64,000 bases of DNA from an uncultured Saprospiraceae bacterium (GCA_938016265.1 CALLWB010000036.1:45277-109276); one strand, 5' to 3'. Positions 46,658-54,764 are shown, numbered from the stretch's first letter. The notes: generated by a model from the sequence alone, not told the origin. Numbers and translations: made by a program.

Positions 46658-47764
46658 CTAAGAAGCAACAACAACCCCTTCTCCATTCATCACCTTCGTT
46701 TGCTGATTGATAGACTCCAAATGAATGGACTTCAAATACCCTGCAATAAACTCTTTGCTCAGACCATTTGCAACCCCCTTTTCAATGGCCTTTTGTAAAA
46801 TATCTTCCCAGCGGGCTGCCTGTAAGATAGTCAGGTTGTTAGCCTTCTTGAATTCCCCAATGTCACGGGAAACTTGCATCCGGCCAGCTAATAATGAAAG
46901 TAATTCATCATCAATACGGTCAATCTCACTGCGTAATTCTCCTAGAGGGTTGGAATTGTCCGCCAAGGTAGTGTCCCTCAAAATCAGGTTGTCAACAATC
47001 GTATTAAAATCAACTGGAGTGACCTGTTGTTTAGCATCACTGAGCGCTACGGATGGATTAACATGTGACTCTATCATCAATCCATGAAAATTTAAGTCCA
47101 GTGCTTTTTGAGAAACGGGAGCCAGCAATTCACGGTTGCCACTAATGTGGCTGGGGTCGCAAATCATTGGCAATTCAGGCAATGTCCGCATTAAATCAAT
47201 AGGAATTTGCCAGTTGGGTTCATTACGGTACTTGGAAGGGCCATACTTAGAAAATCCACGGTGGATAGCTCCGATTCTGGTAATTCCAGCCTTGGCGATT
47301 CGCTCGATAGCACCGATCCAAAGATTGAGGTCTGGATTGATGGGGTTTTTCACAAGAACAATCGCATCTACTCCTTGCAAAGCATCTGCAATCTCCTGCA
47401 CAGAAAATGGATTTACAGTTGTTCTAGCACCTAGCCATAGAATATCCACACCATGCTTTAATGCCTCATAGACATGCTTGACATTGGCGACTTCTACAGC
47501 AACAGGAAGTCCTGTTTCTTTTTTTGCTGCTTGAAGCCATTTCAATCCAACAGAACCAACGCCTTCGAAAGAGCCTGGTCGGGTTCTTGGTTTCCAGATA
47601 CCAGCACGTAGTACATCTACTTTTCCGGTTTCTGCGAGTAGGCTAGCAGTGGTGATGACTTGTTCTTCAGATTCTGCGCTGCATGGTCCACTGATAATTA
47701 GTGGTCGTTGGATGTTTGGAATCCAGGATTGTATAGGTTGAATGTCGAGGTTCATAGTTTTCAT
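46658..47764 (-). CDS. Bifunctional DAHP synthase / chorismate mutase (type II)
   Basis: 368 residues. Residues 15-255 are a DAHP synthase of the AroA-beta/KDO8P-like class (LIISGPCSAESEEQV, DVLRAGIWKPRTRPGSFEGVG, HRGFSKYGPSKYRN, MICDPSHISGNRELLAPV). Residues about 272-368 are an AroQ chorismate mutase (LRSEIDRIDDELLSLLAGRM..DIGEFKK). It makes DAHP from PEP and erythrose 4-phosphate, and converts chorismate to prephenate; the mutase part may confer feedback control. It is the third gene of the aromatic operon, 5 bases after tyrA. Confidence 0.95.
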   Translation of the reverse strand: MKTMNLDIQPIQSWIPNIQRPLIISGPCSAESEEQVITTASLLAETGKVDVLRAGIWKPRTRPGSFEGVGSVGLKWLQAAKKETGLPVAVEVANVKHVYEALKHGVDILWLGARTTVNPFSVQEIADALQGVDAIVLVKNPINPDLNLWIGAIERIAKAGITRIGAIHRGFSKYGPSKYRNEPNWQIPIDLMRTLPELPMICDPSHISGNRELLAPVSQKALDLNFHGLMIESHVNPSVALSDAKQQVTPVDFNTIVDNLILRDTTLADNSNPLGELRSEIDRIDDELLSLLAGRMQVSRDIGEFKKANNLTILQAARWEDILQKAIEKGVANGLSKEFIAGYLKSIHLESINQQTKVMNGEGVVVAS

Positions 47765-47769
47765 GATTG

Positions 47770-48693
47770 TTATTTTTTAGAGGTATGTGCAATGGATGAT
47801 TGTAATTTATTGGTCGTGTTTGGTGAAATTTGCTGCTTTTTAGCTTCAATACCGGCTAATACCCGGCGAATATCGTTGGCTTTTTTCATTTTGTTTTTCG
47901 CCTGTTGTTTCTCCCGATGTTGGATAACTTGTTTAAACTGTTGGAGTTGATGAATGTATTCATCCAGAGCAACAACCAAATTTTCAGAATTCTGATCGAA
48001 GATAGGCGCCCACATTTCAGGAGAACTTTTTGCCAGACGGACGGTAGACTCAAAACCACTTCCTGCCATATCGAAGATGGTTTTTTCGTTCTTTTCAATC
48101 TCCAAAACCGTCAATCCAAGCGTGAAAGAGCTGATATGAGAAAGATGCGAAACATAAGCAATGTGCTTGTCGTGCGCCGCCGCGTCCATATAAATGTTTT
48201 TCATTCGAAGACATTCAAACAGCTTTTCTACTAATCTGAGTGCCTGCGGATTTGACTTTTCCCGTTCGCAAATGATGTTCGTTTTATTTGAAAACAGTCC
48301 ACGATGTGCAGCAGTTGGGCCAGTATTTTCGGTACCAGCAATCGGATGGGCGGCAACAAACCGATCGCGCAAGGGAGAGGCGCCAGCAATTTTGCAAATT
48401 TCCGATTTGGTAGAGCCAACGTCCAGAACTGTTGTAAATCCATCAATATTGGCCAATATTTGCGGCAACAATTGAGTCGTTACATCTACCGGAGTAGCAA
48501 TGATGACCAGATCCGCAATGGAAAGCCCGGCTTCTAATGGCAATATACCGTCCACCAGACCAAGAGCGAGTGCTTGCTGTTGGTGTGTTGGATTGTTGTC
48601 GACACCTATGACTTGATCTGCAAAGTTATTCGCTTTAAGTTCCAGGGCAATCGAGCCGCCTATTAATCCGAGTCCAATGGTAGTTACTATCAT
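47770..48693 (-). CDS. tyrA: Prephenate dehydrogenase
   Basis: 307 residues. The N-terminal NAD-binding fold starts TIGLGLIGGSIALELKAN. It continues with LVIIATPVDVTT, DVGSTKSEICK and the substrate motif FVAAHPIAGTENTGP, all typical of TyrA. The helical C-terminal domain contains HDKHIAYVSHLSHISSFTL. About 45 extra basic residues at the C-terminus carry no ACT domain, so feedback control may act elsewhere. It oxidises prephenate to 4-hydroxyphenylpyruvate in tyrosine synthesis. Its start overlaps the aminotransferase stop (ATGA), so the two are translationally coupled. Confidence 0.93.
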   Translation of the reverse strand: MIVTTIGLGLIGGSIALELKANNFADQVIGVDNNPTHQQQALALGLVDGILPLEAGLSIADLVIIATPVDVTTQLLPQILANIDGFTTVLDVGSTKSEICKIAGASPLRDRFVAAHPIAGTENTGPTAAHRGLFSNKTNIICEREKSNPQALRLVEKLFECLRMKNIYMDAAAHDKHIAYVSHLSHISSFTLGLTVLEIEKNEKTIFDMAGSGFESTVRLAKSSPEMWAPIFDQNSENLVVALDEYIHQLQQFKQVIQHREKQQAKNKMKKANDIRRVLAGIEAKKQQISPNTTNKLQSSIAHTSKK

Positions 48694-49862
48694 TTTACTA
48701 GGGTTTTCGAAGTGATAATTCTATTTAATGCGGTGTTTAATACATCGAGGTTGCTGCATAAGGATATGCGGATGTATCGTTCCCCATTCGTACCAAAAAT
48801 GAATCCCGGGGTAATAAAAATGGATTGCTCGTAAAGTAAGTCGTCCACCAATTGCTGAACGTTTTGAAGGGTGCTGGGTATTTTTGCCCAAACAAACATC
48901 CCTGCTTGCGTTTTGCTGTAGGTACATTGTAGCTCGTCCATGATTTTCCAGGCAGCTGTTCTTCGCTCCGTGTATACTTTGTTTTGTTGGGTAAACCAAT
49001 CATTGTCTTCATGCAATGCCGCTGCTGCTGCCAATTGAACAGGCAAAAACATCCCAGAATCCATGTTGCTTTTAAACGTTAGAATGCTATTGATGTTTTC
49101 AGAATTTCCGCAGACCATTCCAACTCTCCAGCCTGCCATATTGTAGGACTTGCTGAGTGAATTGAGCTCCAGGGCAATGTCTTTTGCCCCTGGAATTCCA
49201 AGAAGACTTAATGGCGTTTCATTCAAGATGAAACTATATGGATTGTCGTTGCAAATAAGGATTTGATGTCTTTTGCCAAAGGCAATTAGTTGTTCAAAAA
49301 TGTCTTTGGTAGCTCTTGCTCCTGTGGGCATGTGCGGGTAGTTGACCCACATAATTTTCACCTTTTGGAGGTCTGTTTGTTCAAGGGCCTTGAAGTCTGG
49401 GAGCCAGTTGTTTTCATCGGATAAATCGTAGAATATAGGTGTGGCTCCTGCAAGTCTTGCTGTAGCCGCATAAGCTGGATATCCGGGATTGGGCACAAGT
49501 ACTTCGTCCCCGTTTTCCAGCCAGGTCATGGAGATGTGCATTATTCCTTCCTTCGATCCTAGTAAGGGGAGGATTTCGGTGTCTGCATTTAGATTTACCA
49601 GGTATTGTCTGTTGTACCATTGGGCGATTGCTTCTCGGAGTTGTGGTGCTCCTTTGTAGCTTTGGTAGGCGTGGTTTTGTGGGTTGGTGCTTGCTTTCTG
49701 AAGTGCGGTGATTGCACTTTCAGGGGGTGTGCGATCGGGACTGCCGATGCCCAAATTGATGATTGGTGCTCCTGCAGCGCGGAGGGTGGCGATTTCCCGC
49801 AACTTCTTAGAGAAGTAATACTCCTTGACGTGGGCTAATCTATTTGCTGTTTTAATTATCAT
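48690..49862 (-). CDS. PLP-dependent class I/II aminotransferase (aromatic operon)
   Basis: 390 residues of fold type I. The PLP lysine is K238 in NSLSKSYNMAGWRVG; other landmarks are LGIGSPDRTPPE, LLGSKEGIMH, NPGYPAY, NYPHMPTGA and the C-terminal YIRISLC. It probably transaminates phenylpyruvate and 4-hydroxyphenylpyruvate, or an arogenate/LL-DAP-like substrate. It is the first gene of the operon and starts 24 bases after the second attenuator's terminator, so its transcription depends on readthrough. A prephenate dehydratase gene (pheA), often placed first in this cluster in Bacteroidota, is absent here. Confidence 0.9.
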   Translation of the reverse strand: MIIKTANRLAHVKEYYFSKKLREIATLRAAGAPIINLGIGSPDRTPPESAITALQKASTNPQNHAYQSYKGAPQLREAIAQWYNRQYLVNLNADTEILPLLGSKEGIMHISMTWLENGDEVLVPNPGYPAYAATARLAGATPIFYDLSDENNWLPDFKALEQTDLQKVKIMWVNYPHMPTGARATKDIFEQLIAFGKRHQILICNDNPYSFILNETPLSLLGIPGAKDIALELNSLSKSYNMAGWRVGMVCGNSENINSILTFKSNMDSGMFLPVQLAAAAALHEDNDWFTQQNKVYTERRTAAWKIMDELQCTYSKTQAGMFVWAKIPSTLQNVQQLVDDLLYEQSIFITPGFIFGTNGERYIRISLCSNLDVLNTALNRIITSKTLVK

Positions 49863-49885
49863 TTCCTAATTATTCGCGAAAGCTC

Positions 49886-49922
49886 AAAAAAAAACAGGCT
49901 CCTTTTTACGGGATCCTGTTTT
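49886..49922 (-). terminator. Attenuator 2 terminator hairpin
   Basis: Minus strand: AAAACAGG, A, TCC, loop, GGA, G, CCTGTTTT, then T-run (nine T in total after CCTG). It lies between the second leader peptide and the aminotransferase start. Its 5' arm (CAGGATCC, 49911-49918) can also pair, with one mismatch, with GGATGCTG at 49952-49959 just after the leader stop codon, giving the antiterminator. Confidence 0.85.
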
Positions 49923-49959
49923 ATGTGTTATCATTAATTATACATACATAGCAGCATCC

Positions 49960-50022
49960 CTATTCTTTTGGATAAAAGAAATAAAAATAAAAATAGCTGC
50001 AGAATGTATTAAATGTGGTCAT
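49960..50022 (-). CDS. Phe/Tyr-rich attenuator leader peptide 2
   Basis: 20-residue open frame MTTFNTFCSYFYFYFFYPKE followed by TAG. It contains 6 Phe and 4 Tyr, eight of them within residues 10-17. The stop codon is immediately followed by the antiterminator strand GGATGCTG. A ribosome stalled on the aromatic codons would leave that strand free to block the terminator at 49886-49922. Confidence 0.85.
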   Translation of the reverse strand: MTTFNTFCSYFYFYFFYPKE

Positions 50023-50033
50023 GTTCTAAAATT

Positions 50034-50056
50034 AAAAAAGCCTCCGATTTGGAGGC
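50034..50056 (-). terminator. Attenuator 1 terminator hairpin
   Basis: Minus strand: GCCTCC, loop AAATC, GGAGGC, then six T: a textbook intrinsic terminator. The 5' arm (50051-50056) can instead pair perfectly with GGAGGC at 50092-50097, which overlaps the stop codon of leader 1. It lies 12 bases before leader 2, so the two attenuators are in series. Confidence 0.9.
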
Positions 50057-50096
50057 ATATATTATTTTATGATGATAGTAATAATGGAATTGCCTC

Positions 50097-50150
50097 CTAA
50101 TTGGTTGAATTAGTAAAATAAAAATAGCAATATCCAAAATTCGTATTCAT
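50097..50150 (-). CDS. Phe/Tyr-rich attenuator leader peptide 1
   Basis: 17-residue open frame MNTNFGYCYFYFTNSTN followed by TAG. It contains 3 Phe and 3 Tyr at residues 5-12. The last base of the TAG stop begins GGAGGC, the antiterminator strand, so a ribosome that finishes the peptide covers this strand and lets the terminator form. An AAAAGAGA stretch lies 1-8 bases before the ATG, but no good Shine-Dalgarno site is seen. Confidence 0.85.
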   Translation of the reverse strand: MNTNFGYCYFYFTNSTN

Positions 50151-50160
50151 GTCTCTTTTT

Positions 50161-50451
50161 TTAAGTATCTATTACAATAATGGGGTTTATTTTATAGAAT
50201 AACAAATTATTGTTTAGTTTTTTTGAATTTTTGATAGTTGGTATTTTGTTTTTGTTTCCTGGGTTAGAAGATTTATTGTATAGCATTCATTGCCTTACTT
50301 GCCTTTGGCGACCTTCTTTTTGCATTCGCCCAAAAGAAGGCAAAATGGCCGTCTCCCGCTCGGTAGCTTTGCTATTAGTTATTCGAAAAAATGGTTTTCA
50401 GTAGAAAAACATTGCTAGTAAATACAACGTAATTTTGATCAAGTTTTAAAT
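50161..50451. repeat. Gene-free stretch with a dispersed-repeat-like fragment
   Basis: AT-rich, with the upstream part presumably holding the aromatic operon promoter. A GC-richer block at about 50290-50365 contains GCCTTTGGCGACCTTCTTTTT and an inverted pair, CCTTCTTTT and AAAAGAAGG (50312-50340). Its composition contrasts with its surroundings and it looks like an inserted intergenic repeat. No gene is supported. Confidence 0.35.
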
Positions 50452-50886
50452 TCAGCTTAAACCAGGGAGACTAATATATTGAGAGGCAAGGATAGAAAAG
50501 GAAATAAAAAATAGAATGAAACTGCCGGTGGCGATGAATATTCTCGTGAAGGAGCTCTTTTCTTTTTTGAATATTCCTTTGAAGGTATGATAAAGACTCA
50601 ATAGACTGAATCCCAGGATTCCGAGATAAAAGACGTCAATCATTTTCATGAAATCTCTACCTGCTAGGGGAAAGAACATATTTAGAATGATTGGAACGAC
50701 ATAAATGGATAAGGCGAATAGAAAATATTTGGTCGACAATCGTTGATGATTGACCCGTTTTTTTTCTGTTGAGTCTTCTTCTTGATCTAATATTAATCTG
50801 CTCAAGGATTGATGTTTGTTCAATGATATACAGGCAAGATACAAATTTCCAGAATCAAGATCATGTTCCGACATCAAATAACACAA
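50452..50886 (-). CDS. Small membrane protein, unknown function
   Basis: 144 residues, or 140 from the internal ATG giving MSEHDLDSGNLY. The N-terminal 50 residues are polar. Three hydrophobic segments follow (about 54-70 YFLFALSIYVVPIILNMFF, 85-105 VFYLGILGFSLLSLYHTF, 117-135 IFIATGSFILFFISFSIL). I recognise no family. It is on the same strand as the Lacal_2735-type gene upstream. Confidence 0.6.
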   Translation of the reverse strand: MCYLMSEHDLDSGNLYLACISLNKHQSLSRLILDQEEDSTEKKRVNHQRLSTKYFLFALSIYVVPIILNMFFPLAGRDFMKMIDVFYLGILGFSLLSLYHTFKGIFKKEKSSFTRIFIATGSFILFFISFSILASQYISLPGLS

Positions 50887-50902
50887 GGTTAGCGTGCAGC
50901 AG

Positions 50903-51070
50903 CTATTTTTTTAGCGCGTCCAATTGATCCATGATTTTTTGAGCCTCAGCATACTTTTGGTCTCCTTGAGTACGGTTGACTTTGGATAGCTCAAATGCTT
51001 CTTTCATGAGCTTTTCGTACTTTTCTTCTAGGGCTTGCTGCGGTGATTTTTTCTTGAATAGACCAAACAT
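50903..51070 (-). CDS. Lacal_2735-family small protein
   Basis: 55 residues from the start MFGLFKKKSPQQALEEKYE; an ATG 27 bases further upstream would add nine residues. The sequence (KLMKEAFELSKVNR..GDQKYAEAQKIMDQL) matches a small, highly charged helical family common in Bacteroidota (DUF6435/Lacal_2735). The function is unknown. Confidence 0.8.
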   Translation of the reverse strand: MFGLFKKKSPQQALEEKYEKLMKEAFELSKVNRTQGDQKYAEAQKIMDQLDALKK

Positions 51071-51207
51071 AGACTTGTGATTTTGTGTGTATAACATTTG
51101 TTTTGAGAAAAGGTTTATTAATGCTAGGATGATTTGACATTAAAACAATAGTCAATGGACACATTTTATAGGTGTCCTTCACTCATTATTACCAGAGAAT
51201 GGGGGCT

Positions 51208-51684
51208 TTATTTTTTTGCTGTTGCTTCTTCCAGACCTAGGATATCCTGAATTATTTTTAGGTGATGATCGGTATGTATACGAATATATTGGAGGGAGTC
51301 GTCCAGTCTTAACGTACCAAAATATCCATGTCTAAAGTGACTGTTAGAAGGCAGTTTTTCTGCTTCTGCGGCAATTTTTCGAGCCTCGGCTAATTGGCGA
51401 TTGATGTCTTTAACCGTAATCTCCTCTGGCGGTAGGGAGATAGGAGGGGCAACACCCTTACCTCTTGGAATTGATTCAGAAGTAAGTACAAACGAACGAC
51501 TAAGGCTAAACTCCCAACTGAACTTATCAGGGTTAGACAATTTTAGACTTTTACAAATCAGGATGACTGATTTTAGGGCATGGTCTATATGCCAATCCAC
51601 TCCTACAACGGAAACGTCTTTATTGATTACATTGCGTTTAGGAATGTATTCTGCTAATTGGTCGAGTAGGTCATCTAAAAACAT
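51208..51684 (-). CDS. DinB/DUF1569-like protein
   Basis: 158 residues of a four-helix-bundle type. Possible metal-binding histidines are present as in the DinB superfamily: one in GVDWHIDHALKSV, others in HFRHGYFGTL and IRIHTDHHLKII. It lies 11 bases downstream of the pirin-like gene and is probably co-transcribed. The enzymatic role, if any, is unknown; the family includes thiol-dependent transferases. Confidence 0.7.
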   Translation of the reverse strand: MFLDDLLDQLAEYIPKRNVINKDVSVVGVDWHIDHALKSVILICKSLKLSNPDKFSWEFSLSRSFVLTSESIPRGKGVAPPISLPPEEITVKDINRQLAEARKIAAEAEKLPSNSHFRHGYFGTLRLDDSLQYIRIHTDHHLKIIQDILGLEEATAKK

Positions 51685-51695
51685 AGGGTAGAGAG

Positions 51696-52661
51696 TTAAT
51701 TTACTAAATCAGGATTTCCCATCAATCCTGTCTGGTAATTACGTATACATTTGTTAATTTGTTCCTTATTATTCATGACAAATGGGCCGTATGAATAAAC
51801 AATTTCATTTAATGGTTGGCCGCCAAGCACCAGAAATTCAGAATCACAGCTCGCGTATAAATTGATCAAATCCTCTCCTCGTTGATACAGGACGACCTGG
51901 TTGTCTTTTATTGCTCGACCACCTTCCACTTCCAAGGCGCCCTTTATCAGGTACACAAAAGCATTGTGGCCAGGATTTGTTGGTATGTCCAGTCGCTTGT
52001 CTTCCTTTAGTTTGACATGATAATAAAAGGCAGGTGAATGCGTCTCGATACTCGATTTTGCACCATTCAATTCTCCTAGTACCACTTTTATAGAATAGTC
52101 GTCATGCGTTATGATATCCATGTTTGCCTCTCGAAAGACTGCAGTAGTAGGCGCATCAAATTTATGCTTTGATGGCGTATTCAACCAAACTTGAAATCCA
52201 TGATAAATTCCACCAGAATCATACAACTGTTTTCCAGATTCTTCCATATGTATCGCTCCGCTCCCTGAACTAAACAGCATAAAATCTCCCTTTCCTATTT
52301 GGAAGTCATACTCTAGGCTATCTTTGTGATGCCCAGTTCCTTCAAGGAAATAAGTTGTCGGAGTGACGCCTGCATGTGGGTGTGCATCTACTCGCAAAGG
52401 ATCGCTGCCTGCTGCAAGACTGACCGGGCCAAATTCGTCAAACAAAACGAAGGGAGATACATGGTCTACGTGGTCACCAGCAAACGCTCGCATGACTGGA
52501 AGTGTGCCTACATTGACACGATCTGCACTCAGAATTTGATGTACTTTACGATTCGTATTGGCATGATACATCCCAGAGTTGGCAATCAACAAATTGGTGT
52601 TGGAGACAGCAAGTCCTAGTATCGCAGAATCTTTTATAAAATCACGTCGTTTCATCTTCAT
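51696..52661 (-). CDS. Pirin-like cupin protein with Tat-type signal
   Basis: 321 residues. The N-terminus MKMKRRDFIKDSAILGLAVSNTN has a twin-arginine start (RRDF) and a hydrophobic stretch, unusual for a pirin. The rest is a pirin bicupin: DHVSPFVLFDEFGPV, the metal-binding motif VDAHPHAGVTPTTYFLEG, SGSGAIHMEE and a C-terminal cupin (YLIKGALEVEGG). Pirins bind iron and some oxidise quercetin. Export to the periplasm is implied if the Tat signal works. Confidence 0.85.
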   Translation of the reverse strand: MKMKRRDFIKDSAILGLAVSNTNLLIANSGMYHANTNRKVHQILSADRVNVGTLPVMRAFAGDHVDHVSPFVLFDEFGPVSLAAGSDPLRVDAHPHAGVTPTTYFLEGTGHHKDSLEYDFQIGKGDFMLFSSGSGAIHMEESGKQLYDSGGIYHGFQVWLNTPSKHKFDAPTTAVFREANMDIITHDDYSIKVVLGELNGAKSSIETHSPAFYYHVKLKEDKRLDIPTNPGHNAFVYLIKGALEVEGGRAIKDNQVVLYQRGEDLINLYASCDSEFLVLGGQPLNEIVYSYGPFVMNNKEQINKCIRNYQTGLMGNPDLVN

Positions 52662-52961
52662 TCTCTTTTGTATTAATAAGTTACAACTTATTACCTAACA
52701 AATAAAAGTAATTTTAGTTTTATAGTTAAATAGGATGATCTGCAACCTACTTCAACAGCAGGCAGATTGATTTAGGCACCAAATTAAGCAATCAATGAAG
52801 ATATTTAATAACAATCTGTCGAATTTCCCATTTATACCGATAGATGCCCATTTTCCTGGAGTTGAAAACTGGAAAAACTGAAAATCGGAATACTTGCAAT
52901 TGGTTATACGAAGAATTAACTAACTTTGTTATTTAAATGGTTGAGCAGCGTAAAATATCCA

Positions 52962-53528
52962 ATGACGGAATCCGAGAATCGACAACAACAGGCAAAAGTA
53001 CTCCGAGCAGTTCGAAAAATTCATAGAACCACAGCGATTTTCTTATTTGTCTTTTTTTTGGTGGTTTCCCTTTCGGGAATATTACTCGGCTGGAAAAAAA
53101 ACAGCAACCAATACCTCCTTCCCAATACCCACAAAGGCACTACAGCAAACCTCGACGAATGGTTGCCTATAGACCGTCTCCACCAAATCGCCTTACAGAC
53201 CCTCAAGGACTCCATCTCCAACAACCTGTCGCCCGAACTAGAACGCATAGACATCCGCAAACAAAAAGGAATCGTCAAATTTATCTTCGAACAGCACCAT
53301 TGGGGCATTCAGCTGGACGGCGCAACCGGTGATGTATTATCTATTGGAAAGCGGCGATCTGATTTTGTAGAAAATGTCCACGATGGTTCTATTGTCGACA
53401 AGATACTTGGAACGAAGGGATACTTTAAGCTTTTTTATACTAGTATAATGGGGTTGGCTTTGCTGACGTTTGTGTTGACTGGGTTTTGGTTGTGGGTTGG
53501 GCCTAAACGGATGCGGAGTAATCGGTAG
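52962..53528 (+). CDS. PepSY-associated membrane protein
   Basis: About 188 residues from the ATG at 52962 (MTESENRQQQAKV); an in-frame ATG at 52926 is also possible. An N-terminal helix (AIFLFVFFLVVSLSGILLGW) follows RKIHR, a PepSY-domain periplasmic segment contains GIQLDGATGDVLSIGKR and FVENVHDGS, and a C-terminal helix reads LALLTFVLTGFWLWVGP. This architecture is known from iron-uptake-associated PepSY proteins. Half-sites TTTCCCATTT and GCCCATTTT lie 70-100 bases upstream. Confidence 0.85.
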   Translation: MTESENRQQQAKVLRAVRKIHRTTAIFLFVFFLVVSLSGILLGWKKNSNQYLLPNTHKGTTANLDEWLPIDRLHQIALQTLKDSISNNLSPELERIDIRKQKGIVKFIFEQHHWGIQLDGATGDVLSIGKRRSDFVENVHDGSIVDKILGTKGYFKLFYTSIMGLALLTFVLTGFWLWVGPKRMRSNR

Positions 53529-53595
53529 TTGGTTAATAGCGTATTGGTTCCGATTGGACCTGATTTTTAGCCATTAGCTTCCAACCAACCATTTA
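53529..53595. repeat. GGTTAAT/ACCAACC palindromic intergenic element
   Basis: Between convergent stops. GTTGGTTAATAGCGTATTGGTTCCG is followed by TAGCTTCCAACCAACCATTT; the partial inverse complementarity matches the elements after the stops at 7177 and 9350. It may serve as a two-way terminator. Confidence 0.4.
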
Positions 53596-54108
53596 TCACC
53601 CCCTAATAGCCTTCAATATCTTCTTCCCCTTCGACTTAAACCCAGCACTCCCATGTGGGATTAAATCTTCCAATACCAATCGCACTTCCTCCAGCAATTC
53701 CGGCTGTTTTTGGGCAATATTGTAAACGGTTCCCATGGCGAAGGATCTTTCTGCGATGGACGCTTTCCTGTCACAAAGTATTTCAAAACAGGTGTCGTAG
53801 GCTTGGCCCTGGAAGTCTTCGGGGATATCTACCTGCTGGAGTACTCGAAGAATTGCCCTGTTGACTGCCTGATGGTTGGGGCGCTTCAATTTGTCTAGTA
53901 ATTCTTTTAGGTGTGGAAGGAAGAGCTTTGGGTGAGCGACTCCACAATGGCCTAATGGCCAAGCGGCAAATTCAGGGATTCGATCTTCGCCATGCAACAT
54001 CAGGTCAAGGAGTTTTGCAAATCGATCTTTGTCCTGACCTATATAATCGACGATGGTTTGGACATGTTCTTTAGAACGTTCCACATGTAGGGCTTCCTCC
54101 AAATTCAT
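53596..54108 (-). CDS. HEAT-repeat-like protein, unknown function
   Basis: 170 residues, all helical. Repeated helix pairs are visible (FAKLLDLMLHGEDRIPEFAAWPLGHCG, PKLFLPHLKELLDKL, AVNRAILRVLQQVDIP, ERSFAMGTVYNIAQKQPEL) and fit a small HEAT/ARM solenoid used for protein binding. It ends in a basic tail (FKSKGKKILKAIRG). Its ATG shares one base with the stop of the preceding gene (TAATG), so translation is probably coupled. Confidence 0.75.
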   Translation of the reverse strand: MNLEEALHVERSKEHVQTIVDYIGQDKDRFAKLLDLMLHGEDRIPEFAAWPLGHCGVAHPKLFLPHLKELLDKLKRPNHQAVNRAILRVLQQVDIPEDFQGQAYDTCFEILCDRKASIAERSFAMGTVYNIAQKQPELLEEVRLVLEDLIPHGSAGFKSKGKKILKAIRG

Positions 54109-54764
54109 TAATCAATAATATAGGCCAATTGGGCGGATTTGTAAGGTTCTTGCATTGCTCGTTTGCGGAGACCATTAAAACTCTCAATTGGGCCTTTATC
54201 AATAAACAGATTGATCAGCCAGGCTGGCACGTTTCCGCCAGGATCTGTACTTACATAATATAGTGCATCAATATCTCCGTTAGGAAGGGGGGTAAGAATC
54301 CAGGTAGCGACCAGTCGGGGTACGCGAACGATATTTTCTTGTTCTGGAAAGTAACCATCAATGGTTTCAGATTGGATGGTTACTACTTTAGTCTCGGGGT
54401 CTTGCGTTACTTTAGAATGTAGCACAACATCTCTGTTTTGAAACGGCCATGGCGCTTCTGATTCTGTGTAGTAGATCACTTCTGACTCAGAGATACTTTC
54501 TAAAACTTTGGCTTCTTTGGAGCTGTACACCCAGTCATTGTAAGTACCAACATCCATAGAAACGGCGATCAAACTAGCTAGCGATGACTTGTAGGTCGTA
54601 GTCGCTTTTACATCATTGATGTTAGAATTTGAGTTCGCTTTTACATAAACTTTGATGTCATCTTTTTCTCTTTTGAACTTCCATTCATCCTCCTGTGCGA
54701 AACTGGAAGATGCAATCAGTAAAAGGAAAAGAAGGGGGAAATAATTAGCGGTTAGATTTTTCAT
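54108..54764 (-). CDS. Exported START-domain protein
   Basis: About 218 residues from the ATG that gives MKNLTANYFPLLFLLLIASSSFAQ, a clear signal peptide; an upstream ATG would add 11 residues and spoil it. The mature part resembles the START/SRPBCC lipid-binding fold (WKFKREKDDIKVYVKANSN, DVGTYNDWVYSSKEAKVLE, YYTESEAPWPFQNRDVVLHSK). A periplasmic lipid-binding role is plausible. It starts close behind the 54801-55682 gene and is coupled to the HEAT-like gene. Confidence 0.82.
   Translation of the reverse strand: MKNLTANYFPLLFLLLIASSSFAQEDEWKFKREKDDIKVYVKANSNSNINDVKATTTYKSSLASLIAVSMDVGTYNDWVYSSKEAKVLESISESEVIYYTESEAPWPFQNRDVVLHSKVTQDPETKVVTIQSETIDGYFPEQENIVRVPRLVATWILTPLPNGDIDALYYVSTDPGGNVPAWLINLFIDKGPIESFNGLRKRAMQEPYKSAQLAYIID

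Noticed and set aside
50060..50090. Run of isoleucine-type codons ATTATTACTATCATCATA on the minus strand after leader 1, suggestive of an ilv-type leader peptide
   Set aside because: In that frame there is no ATG between it and an upstream stop; it lies between the antiterminator strand and the terminator and is best read as spacer.
50210..50404. 64-codon plus-strand frame over the repeat-like block
   Set aside because: No start context, family or coding composition; it covers an inverted repeat of intergenic type.
51157..51177. Hairpin GGACAC...GGTGTCC as a terminator
   Set aside because: No T-run follows on either strand; kept out of the feature list.
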